Below, piece by piece: positions 1 to 7,982 of a stretch of DNA of 64,000 bases (position 1 is its first letter; each line of letters starts with the position of its first letter). The notes beneath the pieces are model-generated. The model was given only the letters and a program-made list of their open reading frames with translations, was not told the origin of the DNA and did no database searches. Origin of the DNA: Sorangium cellulosum (GTDB lineage Bacteria; Myxococcota_A; Polyangia; Polyangiales; Polyangiaceae); assembly GCF_002950945.1 (NCBI RefSeq), contig NZ_CP012673.1, positions 1,178,001 through 1,242,000 on the forward strand. The letters are read 5' to 3'. The position numbers and the translations under genes are program-made.

Positions 1-107
1 GGTCGGCGGGCGTCGAGGGGCTGAACCTGCTCGTCGAGCCGGAGATCGAGCCGGAGGATGACCCCAAGGCCGGCGGCGCGGCCCGTCCCGGCGGAGCGGC
101 GCCGTGA
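1..107 (+). CDS. ExbD/TolR-family protein, C-terminal end (partial)
   Basis: Only the last 34 codons are present, read from base 3 to the TGA at 105-107. The residues are acidic then Ala/Gly/Pro-rich and show no diagnostic motif. The assignment rests on context: the next two genes are a TolA/TonB-like protein and TolB, and the usual order in Tol systems is tolQ-tolR-tolA-tolB. TolR/ExbD is an inner-membrane proton-channel component that powers TolA. The stop overlaps the GTG start of the next gene by four bases (GTGA), which indicates translational coupling. It could be any other gene preceding tolA. Confidence 0.5.
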   Translation, partial: SAGVEGLNLLVEPEIEPEDDPKAGGAARPGGAAP

Positions 108-961
108 GCGCGGCGCCGGCGCGCGCGCCGGCGGCGGCGGGCCCGAAGGAGCGGCCCAGGCCGAGGAGCGACTTCCGCCCCCGGGACCTCGCGATCGCGG
201 TGGCGGTGGCGGTGGCCGTGCAGGCGGGCGCCGCGGTCGCGATCACGGTCGCGGACCTCTCCCGGCCGGCGGCCGCGCCGGAGATCGAGAAGGGGCCGAG
301 CGTGCCGGTGAAGGTCGTCCCCGTGCTGGACCTCGACACGCCGCTGCTCAAGCTGGGGGGCAAGAAGGACAGGATGAAGCTGCCCGACCGCTGGGTGCGC
401 CAGACGCCCAAGCCGCGCGTCGAGCAGAAGGCGTTCGCGTCTCCGAAGGCGGGCAAGACGGTCGAGGACATCCCGAAGGAGGACGTGAAGGTCGCCGACG
501 CGGGCACCGAGCCGCCGCCGCCCGACGCGGAGGTCGCGAAGCAGGTCGACACCGAGATCGCGCCCACCGACGCCGGACCGCCCGCCAACGTGGCCCAGGA
601 GGGCCACTCGGACGGCGTGGCCGAGGGCACGGAGACCGATCCGCTCAAGGCGCGCGCGGTGGACCTGTACCTCGCCCGCATCGCGGGCTGGTTCTCGAGC
701 AGGTTCCGCGTGAACGGCTCCGGGCTCCCGGCCGAGGAGCTGGTGAAGCACAAGCCGCGCGCGGTGATCGTCCTGTCCGACGGGCAGATGGTGAGTTACA
801 CGCTGACGCCCAGCGGCAACGCCATCTTCGACGCGGCCGCGCGCGCGACGCTCGAGGGCGCGAAGGGGCAGGCGCTGCCGCCGCCGCCCGAGAACTATCC
901 TGATCTGGGGCAGAAGCAGGTCAGCGTCACGTTCGTCTGTAGAGAGAACACATGCGACTAG
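104..961 (+). CDS. TolA/TonB-like energy transducer
   Basis: A 285-residue periplasm-spanning protein. After a basic, proline-rich cytoplasmic start there is one hydrophobic segment (about residues 30-52). A charged, Pro/Lys/Asp-rich periplasmic stalk follows (55-180). The C-terminal domain (about 185-285) starts near YLARIAGWFSSRF and contains a TonB-C/TolA-C-like strand-helix pattern with two Cys close to the end. TolA-type proteins link the TolQR motor to TolB and Pal at the outer membrane during envelope constriction. The GTG start is chosen because it overlaps the previous stop, and the gene overlaps tolB by 10 bases, so this is a tight operon. TonB-family transducer is the alternative name; the adjacent tolB favours TolA. 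Confidence 0.8.
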   Translation: MSAAPARAPAAAGPKERPRPRSDFRPRDLAIAVAVAVAVQAGAAVAITVADLSRPAAAPEIEKGPSVPVKVVPVLDLDTPLLKLGGKKDRMKLPDRWVRQTPKPRVEQKAFASPKAGKTVEDIPKEDVKVADAGTEPPPPDAEVAKQVDTEIAPTDAGPPANVAQEGHSDGVAEGTETDPLKARAVDLYLARIAGWFSSRFRVNGSGLPAEELVKHKPRAVIVLSDGQMVSYTLTPSGNAIFDAAARATLEGAKGQALPPPPENYPDLGQKQVSVTFVCRENTCD

Positions 962-2283
962 CTCGAACCACCCTCGGCGCCCTGGCGCTCGCCGCCGCCG
1001 CGCTCGCTGCTCCCCCCGCACCCGCCCAGGCGCCGGCGGCCGCGCCGCCGCCCAACCCGGACGAGCTGCTCGGCCACATCACGGTCGTGGCCGGCGCCTC
1101 GCGCCCGCTCCCGAAGATCGGCGTCCTGCCGTCGCTCGTCTCCGACGCCGAGGACGTGACGGTCCACAGCGTGGTCCGGCGCGACCTCGAGCTCTGCGGC
1201 GAGTTCGAGGTGCTGCCCGAGAGCGCCGCGCCCGAGGGGCTCTACCTCTCGGACAGCCCGGTGGACGTGAAGGCGTGGTCGGCGAAGGGCGTCGAGGCGG
1301 TCGTGAGCGTGCGCGGCAAGAAGGTCGGCGCCGACAAGGCCGAGCTCGTCGGCCAGGCGTTCCTGGTGAACCGCGGGCAGGCCGCGGTGTTCGACAAGAA
1401 GTTCATCGTGCCCCTCCGCGACGTGCGCTTCGAGTCCCACCGGGTGGCCGATCAGCTGATCGGCGCCCTCACCGGCCAGAACGGCGGCTTCGCCAGCCAC
1501 ATGACGTTTGCGTCGGGCTCGGGTACGCTGCGCCGCGTCTACACGATCGACGCCGACGGCCACGACGCCCGGGCGGTCTCTCCGCCCGAGCAGACCGCCA
1601 TCGCCCCTGCGTTCGGGAAGAACGAGCAGCTCTATTACGCGGCGAGCGTGAAGGGGGACGAGTACAAGATCGTCACGCCGGGTGGCAATCCGGTCGCGCT
1701 GCCCGTGAAGGGTTCGGTCTACGGCATCGCCTTCTCGAAGGACCGCTCCCAGGTGGCGCTCAGCATCGGGGTGGGGTCGACGATCCGGCTGTTCTCGGGC
1801 CCCGACTTCCAGAACATCAAGCCGGCGTCCGAGGTCGGGATGGCGCTGCACCCGGCGTTCACGCCGACCGGCAAGCTCGCCTTCTCGGGCGAGGGCAAGT
1901 ACGGACAGCGCATCTACGTGGGCGGCAAGGCGATCTCCCCGGACGGGCTCTGGGCGTCCGCGCCCACGTTCTGCAACCACCCCGACGGCGTGAAGGCGGT
2001 CTTCGCCGTGGGCGCCGGCAAGAACACCGACCTCGTCGTCTCCGGGGAGACGGGCGGCGGCCTCGCGCGCCTGACCCAGAACCAGGGCAGGAACGGGTAC
2101 CCCGCGTGCAGCCCCGATGGGCGCCTCGTGGCGTTCTTCTCCACCCGCACCTCCGGCGAGGGGCCGGGGCTCTACATCATGCGCGTCGACGGCCAGCGCC
2201 CGAAGCGCATCTCCAACCTGCTCGGCGACTCGCTGCGCTGGGATCCCTTGCCGCCCGGCAAGGCCGTCGAGGCGAAGAACTGA
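952..2283 (+). CDS. tolB: Tol-Pal system protein TolB
   Basis: A 443-residue periplasmic protein with a clear signal peptide (Ala-rich core, cleavage near PAQA). The N-terminal region (about 45-175) resembles the TolB alpha/beta domain. It is followed by a six-bladed propeller built from PD40/WD40-like repeats, for example SPDGRLVAFFSTR near the end and ISPDGLWASAPTF. TolB binds Pal and the TolA C-terminus and is needed for outer-membrane integrity. The start lies inside the 3' end of the TolA-like gene. No pal gene follows: the next genes are two unrelated lipoproteins, so Pal must be encoded elsewhere. Confidence 0.93.
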   Translation: MRLARTTLGALALAAAALAAPPAPAQAPAAAPPPNPDELLGHITVVAGASRPLPKIGVLPSLVSDAEDVTVHSVVRRDLELCGEFEVLPESAAPEGLYLSDSPVDVKAWSAKGVEAVVSVRGKKVGADKAELVGQAFLVNRGQAAVFDKKFIVPLRDVRFESHRVADQLIGALTGQNGGFASHMTFASGSGTLRRVYTIDADGHDARAVSPPEQTAIAPAFGKNEQLYYAASVKGDEYKIVTPGGNPVALPVKGSVYGIAFSKDRSQVALSIGVGSTIRLFSGPDFQNIKPASEVGMALHPAFTPTGKLAFSGEGKYGQRIYVGGKAISPDGLWASAPTFCNHPDGVKAVFAVGAGKNTDLVVSGETGGGLARLTQNQGRNGYPACSPDGRLVAFFSTRTSGEGPGLYIMRVDGQRPKRISNLLGDSLRWDPLPPGKAVEAKN

Positions 2284-2351
2284 CGCAAACGGTGCTCCGG
2301 CGCCTGCAACTTCTTCCGTCCAGGGACGTCTCTAGCGGTGGGTATTTCGTG

Positions 2352-2380
2352 CGCGCTCCGGTGGGTTGACCCGGAGCGCG
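2352..2380. promoter_or_regulatory. 10-bp inverted repeat downstream of tolB
   Basis: CGCGCTCCGG (2352-2361) and CCGGAGCGCG (2371-2380) are perfect complements around a 9-base loop. It lies 68 bases after the tolB stop and has no T tract, so it is not a classical intrinsic terminator. It is also about 100 bases upstream of a sigma-54 promoter match, a usual distance for an activator site. Either role is possible. Confidence 0.45.
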
Positions 2381-2468
2381 GCGGCAGACGGGGCGGGTGC
2401 CCGCGTCGACCGCTTGTTTGGCCCGCTGCGTCGGTCGCGGTTAGCCTCCGGACTGCCCAGGGGTGGGC

Positions 2469-2484
2469 TGGCGAGCGATTTGCA
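2469..2484 (+). promoter_or_regulatory. Candidate sigma-54 (-24/-12) promoter
   Basis: TGGCGAGCGATTTGCA matches the RpoN consensus TGGCACGNNNNTTGCW. The GG and GC dinucleotides are correctly spaced and only two of the conserved non-N positions differ. Transcription would start near 2495, about 48 bases before the lipoprotein ATG at 2543. A sigma-54 activator gene is encoded elsewhere in this window (36698-38644), but no link to this site is shown. Confidence 0.6.
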
Positions 2485-2542
2485 ATGGGCTTGTCAACGG
2501 ACCGCCCCGGTCAGTCAGACCAGGAGACGTAGGGAGAAGAGC

Positions 2543-3115
2543 ATGGTGTTGAACCGCATCTGGACCGCGATCGCGATGGCCGGGACCCTGTGTGTGGGCG
2601 GCTGCAGCTCGGCGGCCGCGGTTCAGGAGACGAGGATCAGCGAGCAGGGGGGCTTCGAGGATCCGGAGCACCGGCTCGCCGCGTCCGAGGAGGGGGCCTA
2701 CTGCAGCGCCGAGGTACTGCGCTGGCAGTACGACGAGCCCGCGTCGACGCTCCGGCTCGCGGACGCCCGCCTGATGCTCGACTGCTGCGGGCGGCGGGCC
2801 ATCCATGTGGAGCGCATCGACAGCCTGGTCGAGATCACCGAGCGGGACGAGCCGGACCTCGAGGAAGGTCGCTGCAGCGAGCAGTGCGCCTTCGACCTCT
2901 CCGTCGGCGTGCAGGGCGTCCCGCGGGGCGAGATCTACGTGAAGCTGCTGCGCGACGTGGTCGATCGGCAGGGCAGCCCGACCGTGATCTGGAGCGGCAC
3001 CCTCGACCTCGACGAGACCGCGGGCGCGGTCGTTCTGGACGAGACGCCCGCCAGCACCGGCTGCCAGGCGCAGGCCCCGCGGCGCCGCCGCAGCGCGACC
3101 GTCGCTGCAAGGTGA
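2543..3115 (+). CDS. Predicted lipoprotein, copy 1 of a tandem pair
   Basis: A 190-residue protein whose lipoprotein signal peptide ends in a lipobox at LCVGGC (Cys 21). The mature part has several conserved cysteines, including a CCG motif in the middle and a CSEQCAF motif, so disulfides are likely. I do not recognise the family. It is clearly paralogous to the next gene: both share GGFxxPExRLA, an EVLRWxYD block, a CCGxRAxHVERIDS block, EITERDEPD and an LLRDVVDxQGS block. The ATG at 2543 is chosen over an upstream in-frame start (2366) because it follows an AGGGAGAAGA ribosome site and begins the signal peptide. The C-terminus is Arg-rich, unlike copy 2. Confidence 0.8.
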   Translation: MVLNRIWTAIAMAGTLCVGGCSSAAAVQETRISEQGGFEDPEHRLAASEEGAYCSAEVLRWQYDEPASTLRLADARLMLDCCGRRAIHVERIDSLVEITERDEPDLEEGRCSEQCAFDLSVGVQGVPRGEIYVKLLRDVVDRQGSPTVIWSGTLDLDETAGAVVLDETPASTGCQAQAPRRRRSATVAAR

Positions 3116-3509
3116 GCACAATTTTCGCGCCACCCTGTCCCGCACCAGGTAGAATGTCCTCAGAGGAAGGCACCGGCGACGGTCCCGGCGTCGCGTTGTG
3201 GGAGAGGTAGAAGACAGCGGAGCAGCTTGACCGACCATGACATCCAAGGTCGGAAAGGTCGGATGAGCGCGGATAACTGCGCTGGCTCTACTACTTTTAC
3301 CTGGACAGGCTGAAACCTGCTGAATATATTCCAGTCCACTATGCGTGCAGCTGCCTAAAAGTGCGGCATGCACGCGGCCCATGCACCTGCGTGGAGCCAA
3401 GTCAGAGACTTGATGCCGCGGGGACATGTCGGGTGCGACAACTGGCGAAAGCTCGCCGATCCGGGACGGAGCATCGGCCGTGGGCGCACAGCAAGGAAGA
3501 TGTAGGGCC
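3116..3509. other. Intergenic region between the tandem lipoproteins
   Basis: A 394-base gap with lower GC than its surroundings, especially 3280-3350. I see no convincing coding frame, no intrinsic terminator and no sigma-54 match. It probably carries the promoter of the second lipoprotein gene. Confidence 0.4.
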
Positions 3510-4055
3510 ATGAAGTACATGGAGGTCTGTTCGGCGTTTGCGACCATGGGAGCGATGCTTCTGCTGGGCGCGTGCCTGGAGGCGGAGCCGGCCCAGACGG
3601 GGAGCGTGAGCGAGGCCGGGGGGTTCGTGGAGCCGGAGCGGCGGCTCGCCCTCGACGGAGAGGAGAGCTACTGCGGCGCCGAGGTGCTGCGCTGGCGGTA
3701 CGATCGCGCGAGCGCGTCCCTGAAGATCGCGGACAGCCGGCTCCTCCTGAACTGTTGCGGGCAGCGCGCGATGCACGTGGAGCGCATCGACAGCATCTAC
3801 GAGATCACCGAGCGGGACGAGCCTGACGCGACGAGCCGCAGGTGCGACTCGGTCTGTGCGTTCGACTTCGCGGTGGCGATCCCGGAGGTCTCTCCCGGCA
3901 AGGTCTACGTGCGGCTGCTGCGCGACGTCGTCGACGCGCAGGGGAGCGCGGAGCTCATCTGGCAGGGCGAGATCGACGTGCGGAAGTCGGCCGGCGAGAT
4001 CGTGCTCGACGCGACGGTCGCCCCGAGCGACGCCTGCGGCAGCGTTTCCCAGTAG
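3510..4055 (+). CDS. Predicted lipoprotein, copy 2 of a tandem pair
   Basis: A 181-residue paralogue of the preceding lipoprotein. The lipobox is LLGAC (Cys 22). The mature domain keeps all the shared blocks, including CCGQRAMHVERIDS, ITERDEPD and KVYVRLLRDVVD. The ATG at 3510 begins the signal peptide; an in-frame start at 3426 would put 28 polar residues before it and is rejected. The two copies have diverged in sequence but keep their cysteines, which suggests both are functional and exported. The function is unknown. I see no sigma-54 motif upstream, so the duplicates are probably regulated differently. Confidence 0.8.
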   Translation: MKYMEVCSAFATMGAMLLLGACLEAEPAQTGSVSEAGGFVEPERRLALDGEESYCGAEVLRWRYDRASASLKIADSRLLLNCCGQRAMHVERIDSIYEITERDEPDATSRRCDSVCAFDFAVAIPEVSPGKVYVRLLRDVVDAQGSAELIWQGEIDVRKSAGEIVLDATVAPSDACGSVSQ

Positions 4056-4242
4056 GCGCTTCGCGCCCGTGGGCGCACCGCGCCGGGCAGGGCCGGACCG
4101 CTGCTCGGCAGCCGCGTGATCACGCCGCGGCAGCAGGGCGGCTCGAGGCCGCGTGAGCGCCGCACCGTTGCCACGTGCCCGCGCGGCGCGACGTCCGCCG
4201 AGCATCCTCCGGTCGCCGCGCGCCCGCGCGGCGCGCCTTCCG

Positions 4243-5928
4243 TCAGTCGATCAGCGTGCGGGCGGGGCGGCCGGGCTCGCACTTCACCAGCGTGGCGGTC
4301 AGCTCGAGCGTCTCGGGCAACGTGCCCTGGACCTGCGCGACGACCTGCTCGACCACGTGCTGCGCCTCGTCCAGGTTGGGCCCAACGATCGAGACGACGA
4401 ACGTGAGCGGGCCGGTGCGCCCGGCCGCGGCCGGCGTCAGGCTCAAGAGGAGCGTCTGGGTCAGGTCGACGACCTGCAGCGCCGCCTTGCGCAGCGCGAG
4501 CATCTCGAGGATCGTCGGGCGGAGGCTCACGAGGCCGTTCTGGCCGCGGAGCTCGAAGCGCGCGATCTGCATCGGCACCTCGGCCCACTCGGCGAAGAAG
4601 CCGTCCTCGTCGATGGCCTTCATCAGGTGCTCGCGCACGAGCAGCCCCGTGAGGCCGTCGCGCCGCGCGAGGTAACGCCGCGCCTTGTCGTGGTGCGGGG
4701 AGTCGTGGCCGAACGTCACCACCATGAGGCGGCACTCGCCGAGCTGCACCTCGGCCCCGTGGAGCAGCGAGACCTGCGCCTTGCGCTCGAAGGGGAAGTC
4801 CGCGTACGTGCCGTTCGTGCTGTTGAGGTCCTCGACGAGCCACGAGCCCGTCTGCCACCGGAGCAGCGCGTGGGATCCGGAGACGGTCGCCTCGGCGAGG
4901 ACGAGATCCTGATCGCTGCGGCGGCCGATCGAGAGCACCGGCTTCTGCAGGGGGAAGAGGATGCCGACGCTCTCGGGCGCGTTCGTGGCGTAGGTGATGA
5001 GCAGCGACTGCGCGCCGGGGGTGAACTGCGTCTTGATGGCCCGCCCGGGCGCCGGGCCGGGATCGATGCGCTCGCGCGGCAGCTGGATCGGCGCGGTCGT
5101 GGTCTGCGTCGGGTTGAAGAACCGCATGTGACGCGCCTGCGGGCGCATCTGCGGATCCGGGTTCAACGCGCGGAAGATCTGCCGGATCTCGTCGTTCGTC
5201 AGCGCCGCGGGCACGTCGAACGTGATCTGCTGCTTCATCGTCTTGAGCCGCGGCTTGTAGCCGGGCTCGGGGACGCGGCAGGTCCACATCTCCCAGAGCG
5301 TCAGGGCCGCGGCGTAGACGTCGTCCTCCGGGCTCGCGCCGCCGCTGCGCAGCCGCTCGGGCGACATGTAGTGCGGGGTGCCGCCGTCCGGCGGCGCGCC
5401 CGGCTTGCGCACGGCCGCGCGCGCGCGCTCCTTGGCGAAGCCGAAGTCGAGGATGACGGCGCGGTCCTCGGCGACCATCACGTTGCCGGGCTTCAGGTCG
5501 CCGTGGACGAGCCCCTGCTGGTGGATGGCGGCGAGCCCGGCGCAGACGTCGGTCGAGATCTTGCGGAACTCGTCGGCGGTGAACCCGCCGGACGTCTTGC
5601 GCTTGCGGATGTGGTTGTGCAGCGTCTGCCCGGGGATGTACTCCATCACGAGGATGGGCCCCCACGTGCTCGGCGCGAGGTCGTGCACGCGGCAGACGTT
5701 CGGGTGGCGCGCCTTCTGGGCGAGGATCACCTCCTGCCGCAGCGCCTCGTCGTCGCCCGGCATGGCGGAGGCCTCCGGGACGACCTTGAGCGCCACCTGC
5801 TGCTGCGTCAGGCGATCAAAGGCCAAGAACACCTCGCCCATGCCGCCTTTGCCGATGCTCTTCAGGACCTCGTACCGGTCGTTGATGACCGTTCCGACGT
5901 CGATGGGAGGGAGGGGATCTTTGGTCAC
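4243..5928 (-). CDS. Ser/Thr protein kinase with FHA domain
   Basis: About 561 residues. The N-terminal Hanks-type kinase shows the glycine loop IGKGGMGEVF, the VALKV lysine, the catalytic loop HGDLKPGNVM (HGD instead of HRD), ILDFGFAKE, and the activation segment end GTPHYMSPE. After a linker, an FHA domain reads IGRRSDQDLVL, SGSHALLR and DLNSTNGTY, a phosphothreonine-binding fold. The last 150 residues begin DGLTGLLVREHL, which resembles the start of a GGDEF domain, but no GGDEF signature follows, so this part is degenerate or different. There is no transmembrane segment. The GTG at 5928 is preferred (GTG at 5934 is also possible) because the longer frame to 6246 is Arg/Ala-rich and crosses a tandem repeat. 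Confidence 0.88.
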   Translation of the reverse strand: MTKDPLPPIDVGTVINDRYEVLKSIGKGGMGEVFLAFDRLTQQQVALKVVPEASAMPGDDEALRQEVILAQKARHPNVCRVHDLAPSTWGPILVMEYIPGQTLHNHIRKRKTSGGFTADEFRKISTDVCAGLAAIHQQGLVHGDLKPGNVMVAEDRAVILDFGFAKERARAAVRKPGAPPDGGTPHYMSPERLRSGGASPEDDVYAAALTLWEMWTCRVPEPGYKPRLKTMKQQITFDVPAALTNDEIRQIFRALNPDPQMRPQARHMRFFNPTQTTTAPIQLPRERIDPGPAPGRAIKTQFTPGAQSLLITYATNAPESVGILFPLQKPVLSIGRRSDQDLVLAEATVSGSHALLRWQTGSWLVEDLNSTNGTYADFPFERKAQVSLLHGAEVQLGECRLMVVTFGHDSPHHDKARRYLARRDGLTGLLVREHLMKAIDEDGFFAEWAEVPMQIARFELRGQNGLVSLRPTILEMLALRKAALQVVDLTQTLLLSLTPAAAGRTGPLTFVVSIVGPNLDEAQHVVEQVVAQVQGTLPETLELTATLVKCEPGRPARTLID

Positions 5929-6080
5929 GGCCACGGGCGCACGAAGGGTGAGGAAGAGCTCCGAGCCGGCGCGGGAGCTGACGCGCCGACACGCCGCTAC
6001 GGTCTGCGCGCAGGGTCGTCCATTCGAGCCCCGGGCGCAACGAGTCGTTTCATGGGCGACGCGGCCGGCGCGTTCGCCGG

Positions 6081-6144
6081 CGCGGCGCGAGGCCGAAAGC
6101 CGCGCGGCGCGAGGCCGAAAGCCGCGCGGCGCGAGGCCGAAAGC
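6081..6144. repeat. Three copies of a 22-bp tandem repeat
   Basis: CGCGGCGCGAGGCCGAAAGC occurs at 6081, 6103 and 6125, separated by CG, giving a perfect 22-base period. It lies in the 333-base gap between the kinase start and the thiD stop. The rest of that gap (5929-6261) is extremely GC-rich and holds no gene I can support. Confidence 0.8.
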
Positions 6145-6261
6145 GCAGCGGGGGCGCGACGGCGGGCCGAGCCGAGGACGGCGCGCGGCGCGGGTCCCAC
6201 GGCGGCGCGCGGGGCGCAGGGCGCCACGGTGGCGCGCCGCGTCCACAGGCGCGCGCGCTGT

Positions 6262-7089
6262 TCAGGAGAACGGCCGCGCCGTGTGGGCGTGGTTCAGCGG
6301 GCCGTGGCCGTGGCCCAGCCCGGGCGCGGTGCGCATCGCCTCGCGGAGGTAGCGCCGCGCGCGCGCGATCGCGGGGATGAGGGCGAGGCCCTGGGCGAGG
6401 CCGGCCGCGACCGCCGAGGCGAGCGTGCAGCCCGTGCCGTGGGTCGCGCGCGTCTCGATGCGCGCGTCCTCGAACAGGTGCTCGCCCCCGGGCGCTCCGG
6501 CGGGGCCGGGCTCCGGGGCCGTGTGGAGGACGTCGACGACCGCCGCGCCCGGGAGGTGGCCGCCCTTCAGCAGCACGGCGCGCGGGCCCATGGAGAGCAG
6601 CATCGCGGCCGCGCGGCGCATGGCGTCCACGCTGTCGATGGTCGTGCCGGTGAGCGCCTCGGCCTCGGGGATGTTCGGCGTGAGCAACGCGGCGAGCGGC
6701 AGGAGCCGGGCGCGCAGGGCGCCCTCCGCGTCGGGCTGGAGCAGCCGCGCGCCGCCCTTCGCGACCATGACGGGGTCGACGACGAGCGGCGCGCCGCGGC
6801 CGAGGCGCTCGCAGACGCGCGCGACCTCCTCGATCACCTCGGCGGAGTGGAGCATCCCGGTCTTGATCGCGTCCGCGCCGATGTCGTCGAGCACGAGCTC
6901 CATCTGGCGGGCGATGAAGTCGGGCGGGACCGGGAACACGGCGGCGACGCCGCGGGTGTTCTGGGCGGTGAGCGCGGTGATCGCCGTCGCGCCGTACGCG
7001 TCCAGCGCGGTGACCGCCTTGAGGTCCGCCTGGATCCCGGCGCCGCCCCCCGAGTCGGAGCCGGCGACGATGAGGACGCGCCCCTTCAC
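6262..7089 (-). CDS. thiD: Hydroxymethylpyrimidine (phosphate) kinase ThiD
   Basis: A 275-residue ribokinase-fold enzyme that phosphorylates HMP and HMP-P to supply the pyrimidine half of thiamine. It shows the N-terminal GSDSGGGAGIQADLK motif, ALTAQNTRGV, KTGMLHSAEV, DPVMVAKGG, LTPNIPEAEALTG and the anion-hole motif THGTGCTLASAVA, all typical of ThiD and at normal length. The start codon overlaps the stop of the upstream PIN-domain gene by four bases, so thiD is translationally coupled to a toxin-antitoxin module. I see no TPP riboswitch in front of it. Confidence 0.95.
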   Translation of the reverse strand: MKGRVLIVAGSDSGGGAGIQADLKAVTALDAYGATAITALTAQNTRGVAAVFPVPPDFIARQMELVLDDIGADAIKTGMLHSAEVIEEVARVCERLGRGAPLVVDPVMVAKGGARLLQPDAEGALRARLLPLAALLTPNIPEAEALTGTTIDSVDAMRRAAAMLLSMGPRAVLLKGGHLPGAAVVDVLHTAPEPGPAGAPGGEHLFEDARIETRATHGTGCTLASAVAAGLAQGLALIPAIARARRYLREAMRTAPGLGHGHGPLNHAHTARPFS

Positions 7090-7589
7090 GACGCCCCTCG
7101 GCCGCAGGCGGCGGCGTCCGGTCGGCCGCTCGGGGTTGCGCGCAGGGAAGGAGCGTGGGGTGCGGTGCGAGGGGGGGACATGGCGAGGCCGGGGAAGTTG
7201 TCCTGAAACGCGGCGCCTTGCGAGGGGTTCTTGCGGCGCTGATCCGAGGTCAGGAGCGTCGCGCCGTGGTGTACGGCCGTCGCGGCGATCAGCCGGTCTG
7301 CGGGATCCCCGTGCAGTCCCAGCGACACGGAGAGCACCGCGATCGCTGGCGTGATCGGAAGCACCTGAATCGAGCGCGCTGTCAGCACCAAGTCGAGAAA
7401 ACTCGCCACGTCCGTTCCGGGGTCAATGCGCCCCCGATCGACCAGCATCGCAATTTCCCAGAGGGAGATGTCACAGCAGGCGAGCGCGCCGGATGCGTCG
7501 GCGCGCTCGATCGCATCACGCGCCGCGATGCTCAGCCTGTCCGGCGTCAAGGCGTCGTAGAGGATGGCGCAGGTGTCAAGGAGGATCAT
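7086..7589 (-). CDS. PIN-domain toxin (VapC-like)
   Basis: A 167-residue PIN-fold protein, a family of Mg-dependent RNases. It begins with MILLDTCAILYDAL (first acidic residue Asp 5), has a central LWEIAML glutamate, and carries the DPADRLIAATAVHH motif with the later aspartates. The ATG at 7589 gives the canonical PIN start; an in-frame start at 7667 adds 26 unlikely residues. The start overlaps the antitoxin stop by 14 bases. The C-terminal 35 residues after LLTSDQRR are a Pro/Ala/Arg-rich tail beyond the usual PIN length and run into the thiD start. Confidence 0.85.
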   Translation of the reverse strand: MILLDTCAILYDALTPDRLSIAARDAIERADASGALACCDISLWEIAMLVDRGRIDPGTDVASFLDLVLTARSIQVLPITPAIAVLSVSLGLHGDPADRLIAATAVHHGATLLTSDQRRKNPSQGAAFQDNFPGLAMSPPRTAPHAPSLRATPSGRPDAAACGRGAS

Positions 7590-7824
7590 CCGCCGCGCTC
7601 CATGCCTCTCCCACGGGAGACTCCACATCTCCCACGCGGGCGCGAGCTCGGAGCTCCTCAAGCGCACGCCGAGCTTCCGCGCGCCGATCCACCGGTGGAA
7701 CGAGGCGTGCCATCACGCGACCGCGATCGATGATGGCCACCTCTTCTCCACCCCTGACGCGCTCCAGCCAGCTCGGCAGGTTCTGCCTGATTTCTGTGAC
7801 CTCGACGTGAATGACGGCCGGCAC
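7576..7824 (-). CDS. Phd/YefM-type antitoxin
   Basis: An 82-residue protein with the Phd/YefM pattern: an N-terminal DNA-binding segment (VTEIRQNLPSWLERVRGGEEVAIIDRGRVMARLVPP) followed by a charged C-terminal helix expected to wrap the toxin. The GTG start at 7824 matches the family length; an upstream extension to 8139 is Arg-rich and is rejected. It overlaps the PIN gene by 14 bases, the usual antitoxin-first order. By analogy with the family it would repress its own operon, which here probably includes thiD. Confidence 0.82.
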   Translation of the reverse strand: MPAVIHVEVTEIRQNLPSWLERVRGGEEVAIIDRGRVMARLVPPVDRRAEARRALEELRARARVGDVESPVGEAWSAADDPP

Positions 7825-7982
7825 GTGTACGGCAATTCTATGAGGCGGAGCGTCATCGTCAAGGAGCAGCGGGGCCCATCCGCCGCATCTGCGACGCCTG
7901 TACCGAGCGGCCGACGGGGAACGTTCCGCCCGAGCGTATGCTCGAGCGCCACCTCGATGTGGCGCCGCGACGCGACCCCGCT

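Noticed and set aside
2366..2542. N-terminal extension of the first tandem lipoprotein
   Set aside because: It would place 59 residues before the signal peptide. The ATG at 2543 has the ribosome site.
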